Source: Microcella daejeonensis
GTDB lineage: Bacteria; Actinomycetota; Actinomycetes; Actinomycetales; Microbacteriaceae
Direction: 5' to 3'
Assembly (NCBI RefSeq): GCF_026625045.1
Contig: NZ_CP113089.1
Location: forward strand, 186,001-250,000
Length of the DNA stretch: 64,000 nucleotides
Below the pieces are notes generated by a model that saw only the letters and a list, made by a program, of their open reading frames with translations, ran no database searches and had not been told where the DNA came from. This document shows, piece by piece, positions 7,794 through 15,915 of the stretch (position 1 is its first letter; every line of letters begins with the position of its first letter). Both the position numbers and the translations under genes were made by a program.

Positions 7794-7867
7794 GGTGGGT
7801 ATAGCTCAGTCGGTAGAGCACCTGGTTGTGGTCCAGGGGGCCGCGGGTTCAAGTCCCGTTACTCACC
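7794..7867 (+). tRNA. tRNA-His (anticodon GTG)
   Basis: The cloverleaf is complete: an acceptor stem from G7795 paired with bases to 7866, D-arm GCTCAGTCGGTAGAGC, anticodon arm CTGGTTGTGGTCCAG with anticodon GTG, and T-arm GCGGGTTCAAGTCCCGT. The extra G at 7794 opposite C7867 is the G-1 identity base typical of tRNA-His. CCA is not encoded. Confidence 0.95.
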
Positions 7868-7906
7868 CGTATTGCCGGTTCGTCGCACGAGTGGGACGAA
7901 CCGGGT

Positions 7907-7932
7907 GAAGGCCCCGCTCCGGCGGGGTCTTC
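7907..7932 (+). terminator. Terminator after tRNA-His
   Basis: An 11-bp stem (GAAGGCCCCGC paired with GCGGGGTCTTC, one wobble) surrounds a TCCG loop, about 40 bases past the tRNA. It is a strong GC hairpin followed by a mild T-rich stretch, and it separates the tRNA from the clpS operon. Confidence 0.75.
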
Positions 7933-7984
7933 GTCGTTCCCGGCCCCGCATCGCGCGCTCGGCGAGCGGTGGGAGAATAGGTGG

Positions 7985-8287
7985 ATGGTCGCCCTCCCCG
8001 CCGTCCCCCTCCTCGACGAGGAGACGGACGTGCGCCCGCTGCACGCCTCGGAGGTTCCGTGGCAGACCATCGTGTGGAACGACCCGGTCAATCTCATGAG
8101 CTACGTGGCGTGGGTGTTCCGCCGGCACTTCGGCATGGGCGAGACCGAGGCGGAGAGGGCGATGATGGCCGTGCACACCGAGGGCCGCGCCGTCGTGGCG
8201 CAGGGCAATCGCGAGGCCATGGAGCGCCACGTCGAGGCCATGCACGAGTACGGGCTGTGGGCCACGCTCGAGAAGGCCCCGCGATGA
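7985..8287 (+). CDS. clpS: ATP-dependent Clp protease adaptor ClpS
   Basis: This 100-aa adaptor delivers N-degron substrates to ClpC/ClpA-ClpP. The family core is clear: PWQTIVWNDPVNLMSYVAWV, then VHTEGRAVVAQG and EAMHEYGLWATLE, carrying the residues that bind N-terminal destabilising amino acids. The ATG at 7985 was chosen because ClpS proteins begin about 20-30 residues before this core; a weak -10-like AATAGG lies just upstream. The stop overlaps the next start (ATGA at 8284-8287), so it is translationally coupled with the DUF2017 gene. Confidence 0.94.
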   Translation: MVALPAVPLLDEETDVRPLHASEVPWQTIVWNDPVNLMSYVAWVFRRHFGMGETEAERAMMAVHTEGRAVVAQGNREAMERHVEAMHEYGLWATLEKAPR

Positions 8288-8793
8288 GGCGCTTCGAGCC
8301 CGCCGCGGCGCCCGGCGCGGTCGAGGCGCTCGTCGATCAGGACGAGGCGCGGGTGCTTCGCTCCCTCGCCGAGCAGCTCGCCGGCCTGCTGACCGAGGCG
8401 GGCGAGACCGAGACGAGCCGCGATGCCGCCGTCGACCGGGTGCTGCCCGACGCCTACCGCGACGACGACGAGGCCGCCGAGGAGTGGCGCCGGCTCAGCC
8501 GCCGCGCCCTCGCCGATCGCAAGGCGACCTTCGCCCAGCGCATGGTCGACGACCTCGAGCGGGCCGCGACGAACCCGGGCATCCACACGATCGCCCTCGA
8601 CACCGCCGGCGCCCTCGACTGGGTGCGCGCCGTCGCCGATCTGCGCCTGGTGCTCGCCGAGCGGATGGGGATCCGCGAGGAGGGCGACGAGCCGAGCGGC
8701 GCGCTCGAGGGCGGCGCCGAGCTCTACGACTGGCTCGCCTGGATGCAGGACGACCTCGTGCGGGTGCTGACGCTGCTGGAGGAGACCCCGTGA
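8284..8793 (+). CDS. DUF2017 family protein
   Basis: This 169-aa acidic cytosolic protein belongs to a family that follows clpS in actinobacteria; no function is established. The sequence is mostly helical in appearance, with no catalytic motif visible. Its ATG overlaps the clpS stop, and its own stop overlaps the next GTG start (GTGA at 8790-8793). The constant linkage with ClpS suggests a role in protein turnover, but that is context only. Confidence 0.85.
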   Translation: MRRFEPAAAPGAVEALVDQDEARVLRSLAEQLAGLLTEAGETETSRDAAVDRVLPDAYRDDDEAAEEWRRLSRRALADRKATFAQRMVDDLERAATNPGIHTIALDTAGALDWVRAVADLRLVLAERMGIREEGDEPSGALEGGAELYDWLAWMQDDLVRVLTLLEETP

Positions 8794-9212
8794 GCGAGGA
8801 GACGGCGGAGGGGCATCCCGAACCGCACGATCACCCGCACGATCACCCGCCCGCAGCGCCGGAGCGCCTCGACGCCGAGGCCTTCGAGGCTCTCGTCATC
8901 GCCGAGCTCGACGAGCTGCCCGACGAGATGGTCGAGGGGCTCGACAACGTCGTCTTCGTCGTCGAGGACCGCCCCGAGGACGGCTCGCTCGACCTGCTCG
9001 GGCTCTACGAGGGCACCGCCGTTACCGACCGCGGCCAGTACGGCTTCGGCGAGCTGCCCGACCGCATCATCCTCTACCGCGAGCCGCTGCTCGCCACCGC
9101 CGAGGGCGACCGGCAGGAGCTGCTCGACCAGATCCACGTCACGCTCGTGCACGAGATCGCCCACCACTACGGGATCGACGACGCCGAGCTGCACCGCCTC
9201 GGCTGGGGCTGA
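8790..9212 (+). CDS. Small zincin-like metallopeptidase family protein
   Basis: This 140-aa protein carries the short zinc motif HEIAHHYGIDD near its C-terminus, characteristic of the minimal metallopeptidases found beside clpS and DUF2017 in actinobacteria. The N-terminus is His and Asp rich (HDHPHDHP), which could bind metal. An acidic middle segment precedes the catalytic helix. The GTG start overlaps the DUF2017 stop. Substrate and activity are unproven. Confidence 0.87.
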   Translation: MSEETAEGHPEPHDHPHDHPPAAPERLDAEAFEALVIAELDELPDEMVEGLDNVVFVVEDRPEDGSLDLLGLYEGTAVTDRGQYGFGELPDRIILYREPLLATAEGDRQELLDQIHVTLVHEIAHHYGIDDAELHRLGWG

Positions 9213-9260
9213 CGGCGCGGCAGCCCCGCGCGCGCAGCCTCGCCGCCTAGCATCGCTCGC

Positions 9261-10487
9261 ATGCGACGGGGGCAGCGGGTGAGGAAGACCATCAGCGGGA
9301 TGCTCGCCCTCGCCGTCGTACTCGTCACCGTCTGGGCGGCCGGCGCGCTGCTGAGCCCCGTGCCCGTGCTCGAGGCCGTCGAGCAGCCGCCCGCGCTCGA
9401 CGCCGTGGGCGTGGATCCCGCCGCCCTCGCCCTGCCCGCCACGGGCTCGAGCGCCGTGATCGCGGGCTCGGGCGACCCCGTCGCCGGGGGCGAGACCACC
9501 GCCCGGCCGATCGCGGGGCTCGCCAAGGTCGTGCTCGCCCACGTCGTGCTCGACCGCGCCCCGCTCGAGGTCGGGTCGCTCGGGCCGACGACGGCGATCG
9601 ACGCCGACGACGTGCAGCGGCTGCGCGCCCTGCAGGCCTCCTCGGTGCGCACGGTCCCGGTGGTCGCCGGCCAGGCCTGGACTCAGTACGACCTGCTCGC
9701 CGCCTCGATCATCGGCTCGGGCAACAACATCGCCGAGGTGCTCGCGGCCTCGGTCTTCGGCACGGTCGACGGGTACCTCATCGCCGCCGCCGAGTGGCTC
9801 GCCGAGAACGGGCTCGACGACACCGTGATCGTCGACCCGACGGGCATCGGCAGCGGCAACGTCGCCACGGCAGCCGATATGGCGCGGCTCGCGCAGCTCA
9901 CCGTCGCCGATCCGGTACTGCTCGACCTGCTGATCTCGCGTCCCACCGCCTCCGCCTCGGTCGGCAGCTGGAGCGACAACGCCGCCTTCCCCGGCGGAAC
10001 GGGAGCCCTCGGCGCCGCGACCACCTACACCGATGCGGCGGGGGTCTGCACGCTGCTCATCGTCCCCGTGGGCGAGAACTACGCGGGCGTCGCCCTGCTC
10101 GGCCAGCCCGACTACCCCACCGCCGAGGCGGCCGTCGCAGGACTGCTGCCGGGGCTCGCGACCGCTCTGCAGCCGGTGACCATCATCGAGGCGGGCGACG
10201 CGGTGGGCGAGCTCGTGGCCGACTGGGGTCAGCGCACCGATCTCATCGCGACCGAGGCGGTGACGATCGTGGCGCTCGACACCACGGGGGTGGAGCTCGG
10301 CTACGAGCTCGACGAGCGCCGCACCGCGCTGCGCGGCACGACGATCGGTCGTCTGACGGTCACGACGCCGACGAGCGAGCAGACGGTGCGACTCGAGACG
10401 GCGACGACCATCACCGAGCCGGGCGTCGCCTGGCGCTTCGCCGACCCGTTCACGGTTCTCGACCGCTGGCTCGCCGAGCAGGGCTGA
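9261..10487 (+). CDS. D,D-carboxypeptidase-like protein with degenerate active site
   Basis: This 408-aa protein has an N-terminal membrane anchor or signal (residues about 12-31) and a penicillin-binding-protein-type body. The family needs SxxK, SxN and KTG. Here the SxN motif is kept (SGNN, Ser153-Asn155), but the nucleophile position reads PIAGLAK with Gly86 in place of Ser, and KTG reads GGTG with Gly246 in place of Lys. It is therefore probably not an active carboxypeptidase; a binding or regulatory role in the cell wall is possible. The ATG lies seven bases after a TAGCAT -10 (9248-9253). Confidence 0.82.
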   Translation: MRRGQRVRKTISGMLALAVVLVTVWAAGALLSPVPVLEAVEQPPALDAVGVDPAALALPATGSSAVIAGSGDPVAGGETTARPIAGLAKVVLAHVVLDRAPLEVGSLGPTTAIDADDVQRLRALQASSVRTVPVVAGQAWTQYDLLAASIIGSGNNIAEVLAASVFGTVDGYLIAAAEWLAENGLDDTVIVDPTGIGSGNVATAADMARLAQLTVADPVLLDLLISRPTASASVGSWSDNAAFPGGTGALGAATTYTDAAGVCTLLIVPVGENYAGVALLGQPDYPTAEAAVAGLLPGLATALQPVTIIEAGDAVGELVADWGQRTDLIATEAVTIVALDTTGVELGYELDERRTALRGTTIGRLTVTTPTSEQTVRLETATTITEPGVAWRFADPFTVLDRWLAEQG

Positions 10488-10503
10488 TCCGGCGGGATCA
10501 GCC
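10482..10503. terminator. Hairpin terminator overlapping both convergent stop codons
   Basis: GGCTGATCC and GGATCAGCC form a perfect 9-bp stem with a GGCG loop. The stem contains the TGA of the carboxypeptidase homologue (10485-10487) and, on the other strand, the stop of the kinase-like gene (10498-10500). It can act in both directions. Confidence 0.75.
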
Positions 10504-11052
10504 GAGCACCGCCCCGTCGACGACCTCGTCGGCCCAGGCGCGCGGGGCGTGCAGGGCCGCGTGCTGCTCCTCCTGCGCCGCCCAGCGCTCCCAGTGCGGG
10601 CGGAAGGCCTCGCCGTCGCGGGCGAGGGCGCGCTCCCGACGCCGGACGTCGTCGAGCTCGACCCAGACGCCGCGATGGGCGAGGGCCCGGGCGGCGGCGC
10701 TGAGCGCGCCGCATCCCTCGATGATGAGCGGGCGGCGGACATCCACCTCGACCCAGTCGGCCGGCTGCTCGGCCGTCCAATCCCAGCGCCGGTACCGCGC
10801 CGGCCGCCCCGCGGCGAGAGGGCGCAGCACGTGCTCGAGCACGTGGGCCTCGGCCGCCTCGAGGCCGTCCCAGCCGGGGTAGACCTCGTCGAGGCTCAGC
10901 AGCGTCGCGCCCTCCGCGGCCGCGCGCGCGGTGGCCCAGGTCGTCTTGCCCGAGCCCGAGCGGCCGTCGACGAGGGTGACGCGCGGGCGATCCGGGCCGG
11001 TCGACGCGGGCGCTGCGGCGGGATGCCCGGCCGGCGCCTCAGCGCAGCGCAC
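10498..11052 (-). CDS. P-loop kinase-like protein (uridine kinase-like fold)
   Basis: This 184-aa protein has a Walker A motif VDGRSGSGKTTW near the N-terminus, a SLDEVYPGWDG segment and a second conserved region PLIIEGCGALS, the layout of small nucleoside or sugar kinases. The substrate is not known. The GTG at 11052 overlaps the end of the ECF transporter gene by 14 bases, so it is cotranscribed and probably coupled with the thiamine/HMP transporter. This makes a role in handling the imported vitamin precursor possible but unproven. Confidence 0.72.
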   Translation of the reverse strand: MRCAEAPAGHPAAAPASTGPDRPRVTLVDGRSGSGKTTWATARAAAEGATLLSLDEVYPGWDGLEAAEAHVLEHVLRPLAAGRPARYRRWDWTAEQPADWVEVDVRRPLIIEGCGALSAAARALAHRGVWVELDDVRRRERALARDGEAFRPHWERWAAQEEQHAALHAPRAWADEVVDGAVLG

Positions 11053-13411
11053 CGGTGAACTCCCCCGTGAGAACGGCCGCGGTGATCGCGAGGGCCGAGA
11101 CGAGCATCCCGACGACGACGACCGCGGAGTCGGTGCGCGTCCACCGCGACGGCCTCGTCCACGTGCGCGGGGCGTCGGCGCCGAAGCCGCGCGCCTCCAT
11201 GCCGATGGCGAGGGCCGAGCCGCGGCGCAGGGAGAGCACGAGCAGCGAGAACACGAGCCCGGCGGCGCGGCGCAGCCGGCGGCGGTCGCCGATGCCGCGC
11301 GCGCGACGGGCGCGCTGCAGGGTGCGGGCGTCGGAGCGCAGCAGGCCGATGAGCCGCAGCGCCGCGACGGCCCCGAGCACGAAGCGCGCCGGCAGGCGCA
11401 GGTTCTGCCCCAGGGCGTCGCCGAGCCGCGTCGCATCGGGGCGCGAGAACAGCGCGATGGCGGGCAGCCCGATGGCGAGCACGCGCAGCAGGGTGGCGAG
11501 CGCGAGCTCGATGGAGCCGTCGCTGATGCGCACGAGGAGGAACTCGGCGTGCACCGTGCCCGAGACCTGGCCGTAGAGCAGGATCGTCAGCGCCGTCAGG
11601 GGCGCCGCGACGAGCACGGGGATGAACCGCAGCAGCAGCGTGCGCGCGGGCACCCCGAGCAGCGGCATGAGCAGCAGCTGCAGCACGAGCGCGGTGCCCG
11701 CCGAGACGACGTCGATCGTGCTGACCAGCACGAGGGCGGGCAGCAGGGCCGCGGCGAGCCCGGCGGCGGGGTTGAGCCGATCGGCGAGGGCGGCGCGCCG
11801 GGCGGGCGCGGTGCCGGTCGCCGGCTGGGCGGTGCCGGTCGCCGGCGCGGGATGCCCGCCCACGGGCTCCTCGATCGGCTCCGGCCGGGGCAGGCGCACC
11901 TCGCGGGCGCCGAGCGCCGTGATGAGCGCGCGGTCGTGCGTGGCCATGACGACCGCTCCCCCGCCGTCGCGGTGCGCGGCGAGCAGCGCGGCGAGCTCGG
12001 CCCAGGTGCGGGAGTCCTGCCCGAAGCTCGGCTCGTCGAGCAGCAGCACCGGCGGCGCGGTCGCGAGGGCGGTCGCGACGGAGAGCCGCCGCTGCTCGCC
12101 GCCGCTGAGCGTGAACGGACTCGCGGGGGCGAGGTGCCGCAGCCGCAGGGGGTCGAGCAGCGCGTCGACGTCGTCGGCGACGCGCTGCGGCTCGCGGCCG
12201 AGGGCGACGGGGCCCACGGCGAGCTCCTCGCGCACGGTCGGCGCGACGAACTGGTGCTCGGGGTTCTGGAAGACGACGCCGATGCGCGCGACGAGCTCGG
12301 CCGAGCGCCAGGCGGCGGGGTCGGACCCGGTCGGCTGCTCGCCGCCTGCGTCGTCCGGGATCGTCGCGACCACCGAGCCCTCCGCGGCGGGCAGCAGCCC
12401 GGCGAGCGTGAGCAGCAGCGTGCTCTTGCCCGCGCCGTTCGGCCCGGTGAGCGCGACGACCTCGCCCGCGCGCACCTCGAGGTCGAGGCCGCGGGCGACG
12501 ACCGCGCCCCCCGCCGGGCGCACGGCGAGGTCGCGGGCCGTGAGCAGGGCATCCCCCGCAGGTGTCGATGCGGCGACGGGATGCGCGGGCGCCCGCCCGG
12601 GAACCCACACGCCGCGCGCCGCCAGCGCCGCGCCCTGCGCCTCGAGCACCTCGCCGGTCGGGCCGTCGGCGACGACCCGACCGCCCTCCAGCACCACGAC
12701 CCGGTCGACGAGCGGCGCCCAGACGTCGACGCGGTGCTCGACGACGAGGAGCGTCATCGAGCGGTCGGCGACGAGCGCGGCGACGGCCCCCGCCACCTCG
12801 CGCACGCCGTCGGGGTCGAGCTGCGCCGTCGGCTCGTCGAGCAGCAGCGCACCGGGGTGCATGGCCATGACGCCCGCGAGGGCGAGACGCTGCTTCTGCC
12901 CGCCGGAGAGCCGGGAGGTGTCGTGGTCGAGGGCGAGGCCGCTGAGGCCGACCGCGGCGAGCGCCGCCGGCACCCGGCGCGCGATCTCCTCCGCCGGCAC
13001 CCCGAGGTTCTCGGGGCCGAAAGCGACGTCGTCGCCCGCCCGGGCGAGCACGAGCTGGGCGTCGGGATCCTGCAGCAGCAGCCCGACCCGGCCGCGCGCG
13101 GCCCCGGGCTCGACGCCGTCGACGGTGAGGGCTCCGGCCTGGACGCCCTCGTCGTCACCGCCCAGCACCCCGGCCCACGCCTGCAGCAGGGTCGACTTGC
13201 CGCTGCCCGAGGCGCCGAGCAGCAGCACGCGCTCGCCGGGCCGCACCCGCAGGTCGACGCCATCGAGCACGGGGGCATCACGGCCCGCGGGGGTCCAGCT
13301 CCAGGCCTCGGCGGCGAGGGACGCCGCACCGCGGCCGGAGCCGGGTGCGGCATCCCTCATGCCCGCCGGGAGCGGGTCGTGGTGCAGCCCCGCCGGGTCA
13401 GGACTCGGCAC
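11039..13411 (-). CDS. ECF transporter: two ATPase domains fused to the T component (YkoD-YkoC type)
   Basis: This 790-aa protein joins three parts of an energy-coupling factor transporter. ATPase 1 has Walker A GASGSGKST at 66-74, signature LSGGQ at 168-172 and Walker B LLLDEPTAQ. ATPase 2 has GPNGAGKST at 323-331, LSGGEQ at 435-440 and LLLDEPSFGQ. From about residue 540 a membrane T domain follows, with several hydrophobic segments and the ARG-type coupling motifs (RARRARGIG, EARGFG). In Bacillus the T protein YkoC is separate. The GTG start overlaps the ykoE stop by 14 bases. Together with YkoE and the TPP riboswitch it should import a thiamine precursor such as hydroxymethylpyrimidine, or thiamine. 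Confidence 0.9.
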   Translation of the reverse strand: MPSPDPAGLHHDPLPAGMRDAAPGSGRGAASLAAEAWSWTPAGRDAPVLDGVDLRVRPGERVLLLGASGSGKSTLLQAWAGVLGGDDEGVQAGALTVDGVEPGAARGRVGLLLQDPDAQLVLARAGDDVAFGPENLGVPAEEIARRVPAALAAVGLSGLALDHDTSRLSGGQKQRLALAGVMAMHPGALLLDEPTAQLDPDGVREVAGAVAALVADRSMTLLVVEHRVDVWAPLVDRVVVLEGGRVVADGPTGEVLEAQGAALAARGVWVPGRAPAHPVAASTPAGDALLTARDLAVRPAGGAVVARGLDLEVRAGEVVALTGPNGAGKSTLLLTLAGLLPAAEGSVVATIPDDAGGEQPTGSDPAAWRSAELVARIGVVFQNPEHQFVAPTVREELAVGPVALGREPQRVADDVDALLDPLRLRHLAPASPFTLSGGEQRRLSVATALATAPPVLLLDEPSFGQDSRTWAELAALLAAHRDGGGAVVMATHDRALITALGAREVRLPRPEPIEEPVGGHPAPATGTAQPATGTAPARRAALADRLNPAAGLAAALLPALVLVSTIDVVSAGTALVLQLLLMPLLGVPARTLLLRFIPVLVAAPLTALTILLYGQVSGTVHAEFLLVRISDGSIELALATLLRVLAIGLPAIALFSRPDATRLGDALGQNLRLPARFVLGAVAALRLIGLLRSDARTLQRARRARGIGDRRRLRRAAGLVFSLLVLSLRRGSALAIGMEARGFGADAPRTWTRPSRWTRTDSAVVVVGMLVSALAITAAVLTGEFTGALR

Positions 13412-14033
13412 GCGACCGCAGCTCGCGCCCCGCGGCGAACCGGCTGAGCGCCCCCGTGCGGGCGAGCCCGCGCATGAGGAGCCACGAGCCGAGCCCGGCG
13501 AACAGCGCGCCCGAGATGATGCCGCAGACCGCGTAGACGGTGGCGAAGAGCGGCGCGGCTCCGACGTACCAGACGGTCAGATCGAGCACGACCATCGCGA
13601 CGCCCGCGCCGGCACCGGCGAGCAGGGCCGGGATGAGGCCCCAGGCCCGGTAGAGGAGGAAGGCGAGCACGAGCTCGGCGCCGAGACCCTGGATGAGGCC
13701 GGAGAGCAGCGTGAGCGGACCCCACTCGGTGCCGATGAGCGCCGAGACGGATGCCGCGACGATCTCGCCGTAGAGCGCGGCCCCCGGCTTGCGCACGACG
13801 AGCGCGACGAGCACGCCCGGGAACAGCCAGACGCCGTGGAACAGCGCCTGCAGGCCGGGCAGCGCCGCCTCGAAGGGGCTCGTGATGACGCTGTAGCCGA
13901 CGGAGTTCCACAGGACGAAGACGAGACCGCCGGCGACGGCGAGCACGCTCGCCACGACGATGTCGACGACGCGCCAGCGCAGGTTCGGGCGGCGCGGGGC
14001 GGTGGAGGTGGACGGTGATGCGGTGGTGACCAT
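13398..14033 (-). CDS. ykoE: ECF substrate-specific component YkoE (thiamine/HMP)
   Basis: This 211-aa membrane protein with about five to six hydrophobic segments matches the YkoE S-component family; WRVVDIVVASVLAVAGGLVF and FHGVWLFPGVLVALVVRKPG are typical. It binds hydroxymethylpyrimidine or thiamine for the ECF module encoded next. The ATG at 14033 was chosen over one at 14060 because GAAAGG lies ten bases upstream of it. The gene sits directly downstream of a TPP riboswitch, which fixes its pathway. Confidence 0.9.
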   Translation of the reverse strand: MVTTASPSTSTAPRRPNLRWRVVDIVVASVLAVAGGLVFVLWNSVGYSVITSPFEAALPGLQALFHGVWLFPGVLVALVVRKPGAALYGEIVAASVSALIGTEWGPLTLLSGLIQGLGAELVLAFLLYRAWGLIPALLAGAGAGVAMVVLDLTVWYVGAAPLFATVYAVCGIISGALFAGLGSWLLMRGLARTGALSRFAAGRELRSRAES

Positions 14034-14105
14034 GATGCGCGTGCCTTTCGGTCGATGCACGCCGCGGATCGGCGTGCGACTGGGTCGGCACGGGTGCGAG
14101 AAGTC

Positions 14106-14190
14106 CTCCCTGCGCCGGCATGATCCGGATCAGGTTCGACGGTCGGAGCTTGGAGCAGCTCCCTCTCAGCCCGGCTCACCGGACTCCCGT
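14106..14190 (-). promoter_or_regulatory. TPP riboswitch (THI element)
   Basis: On the minus strand the conserved blocks appear in order: ACGGGAGTCC, then GGGCTGAGAGGGAG (the CUGAGA box), then GAACCTGATCCGGATCATGC and CGGCGCAGGGAG. The outer ends pair as P1. It controls ykoE and the fused ECF gene: thiamine pyrophosphate binding should shut off expression, probably by blocking translation or terminating early. Confidence 0.95.
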
Positions 14191-14248
14191 GTACGTCAGC
14201 GAGTGTACGCCCCCGCGCCCGAAGGGTCGCGCCCGTAGGGTGGAGCGC

Positions 14249-15055
14249 ATGCTCGACGTCTCCGACACCCGCCGCGCGTTCTCCGCCTACCTCGACCGCC
14301 TCATCGACGGGCTGACCGCACGGCCCGACGTCACGGGCCTCGTGCTCGCCGGCAGCACCGCCGACCGGGCCCGCGTCGACGAGTGGAGCGACCACGACTT
14401 CCTCGTCACCACCGTCAGCGAGCAGGCCGCCGAGACGATGCGCACCAACCTCGCCTGGCTGCCCGACGCCGAGACCCTCGTCATCGCCGTGCGCGAGGGG
14501 CCGCACGGGCTCAAGTGCGTGTACGAGAACGGCGCCGTGCTCGAGTTCGCCGTCTTCGCCCCCGGTGAGCTGCTGCTCGCCCACGCGAACGACTTCGAGG
14601 TCGCGCTCGACCGCGGCGGTATCGGCGCCGCCATGCGCGAGGTCGCCGCGAAGCCCAAGCCGCTCGGCAGCACCTCCCCCGAGGCGCACGCGCAGCTCTT
14701 CCTCGCCCACCTGCTCATCGGGGTCGGCCGGGCGCGGCGCGGCGAGCTGCTCAGCGCGGGCCAGTCGGTGCGATCCCACGCGCTCGGCAGCCTGCTGGCG
14801 CTGCACCGCAGCGTCGTGGTGGGCGGGGCGGATGCCCGGCTCGACGACCTCGACGCCTACCGGCGGCTCGAGACGGTGCATCCCGAGTTCGCCGCTCTTC
14901 TCGAACGCGCCCTCGAGCGCGACCCCGAGCGCGCGGCCCGGAGCCTGCTCTACCTCGCCGTCACGCACGGCGTCACCGCGTGGCGCGGCTGGCCCGTGGC
15001 GGCGGAGCGCGCCGTGCGCGAGCGGCTCGGCTGGCCGATGGACTCCCCTCAGTAG
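14249..15055 (+). CDS. Nucleotidyltransferase-domain protein, possibly aminoglycoside adenylyltransferase-like
   Basis: This 268-aa cytosolic protein has the pol-beta nucleotidyltransferase signature: VLAGSTADR (Gly35-Ser36) followed by WSDHDFLV with Asp48 and Asp50 as metal ligands, and a likely third acid in VLEFAVF. The C-terminal half is helical. Family members adenylate aminoglycosides or unknown targets; resistance should not be assumed. The ATG is seven bases after a TAGGGT -10 (14236-14241), so the transcript is leaderless. It is divergent from the thiamine transporter operon. Confidence 0.8.
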   Translation: MLDVSDTRRAFSAYLDRLIDGLTARPDVTGLVLAGSTADRARVDEWSDHDFLVTTVSEQAAETMRTNLAWLPDAETLVIAVREGPHGLKCVYENGAVLEFAVFAPGELLLAHANDFEVALDRGGIGAAMREVAAKPKPLGSTSPEAHAQLFLAHLLIGVGRARRGELLSAGQSVRSHALGSLLALHRSVVVGGADARLDDLDAYRRLETVHPEFAALLERALERDPERAARSLLYLAVTHGVTAWRGWPVAAERAVRERLGWPMDSPQ

Positions 15056-15085
15056 CGCGCGGGAGCACGTCGCTAGGATCAGCCC

Positions 15086-15910
15086 ATGGACATCGTCTTC
15101 ACCCCGGAGCTGCTGGTCGCCTTCGGCACCCTGCTCGTGCTCGAGATCGTGCTCGGCATCGACAACGTCGTCTTCATCTCGATCCTCGCCGGCAAGCTGC
15201 CGCCCGAGCAGCAGAACAAGGCGCGGGTGCTGGGCCTGAGCCTCGCGATGTTCCTGCGCATCGGCCTCCTCTTCGCCGCCAGCTGGGTGATCACGCTCAC
15301 CGCCGACGTGTTCGAGCTCTTCGGCATGGGCTTCTCGGGCAAGGACATGATCCTCATCGCCGGTGGGCTCTTCCTGCTGTACAAGGCCGTCACCGAGATC
15401 CACGAGCGCCTCGAGGGCGAGGAGCACCACGAGGGCGGCGCCGGCAAGAAGGCGGCCACCTTCGGCGGGGTCATCGTGCAGATCCTGCTCATCGACCTCG
15501 TGTTCTCGATCGACTCGGTCATCACCGCCGTCGGCATGGTCGACGAGCTCTGGGTGATGGTCGCCGCGGTCGTCATCGCCGTGCTCATCATGCTGTTCAC
15601 CGCCAAGGCCGTGAGCGACTTCGTGAACCGCCACCCCACCGTCAAGATGCTCGCGCTCGCCTTCCTCGTGCTCATCGGCGTCATGCTCATCGCCGAGGGC
15701 TTCGAGTACAAGATCGACAAGGCGCTCATCTACGGCCCGATCGCCTTCGCCATCGGCGTCGAGGTGCTCAACCTCATCGCGCGCGGGCGGGCTGCGAAGA
15801 AGCGCGCCACGCACAGCGAGCCGCTGCACCTGCGCCAGGGCACGATGAAGGTGGAGGACGGCGACGTCGTCGCCTCGACCCCCTCGGGCGCCGGCGACCA
15901 CTCGATCTGA
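15086..15910 (+). CDS. TerC family integral membrane protein
   Basis: This 274-aa protein has about seven membrane segments and the acidic intramembrane motifs of the TerC/Alx family: EIVLGIDNVVFISILAGKLP near the N-terminus and LIDLVFSIDSVITAVGMV in the middle. The family is linked to tellurite resistance and to manganese export during metalation of secreted proteins. The ATG lies six bases after a TAGGAT -10 (15074-15079). The stop is five bases before the histidine kinase gene, so the two are likely cotranscribed. Confidence 0.92.
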   Translation: MDIVFTPELLVAFGTLLVLEIVLGIDNVVFISILAGKLPPEQQNKARVLGLSLAMFLRIGLLFAASWVITLTADVFELFGMGFSGKDMILIAGGLFLLYKAVTEIHERLEGEEHHEGGAGKKAATFGGVIVQILLIDLVFSIDSVITAVGMVDELWVMVAAVVIAVLIMLFTAKAVSDFVNRHPTVKMLALAFLVLIGVMLIAEGFEYKIDKALIYGPIAFAIGVEVLNLIARGRAAKKRATHSEPLHLRQGTMKVEDGDVVASTPSGAGDHSI

Positions 15911-15915
15911 CGGGG

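Noticed and set aside
14249..15055. Calling the nucleotidyltransferase an aminoglycoside resistance gene
   Set aside because: Only the generic pol-beta nucleotidyltransferase motif is visible, so a named resistance function is not supported.
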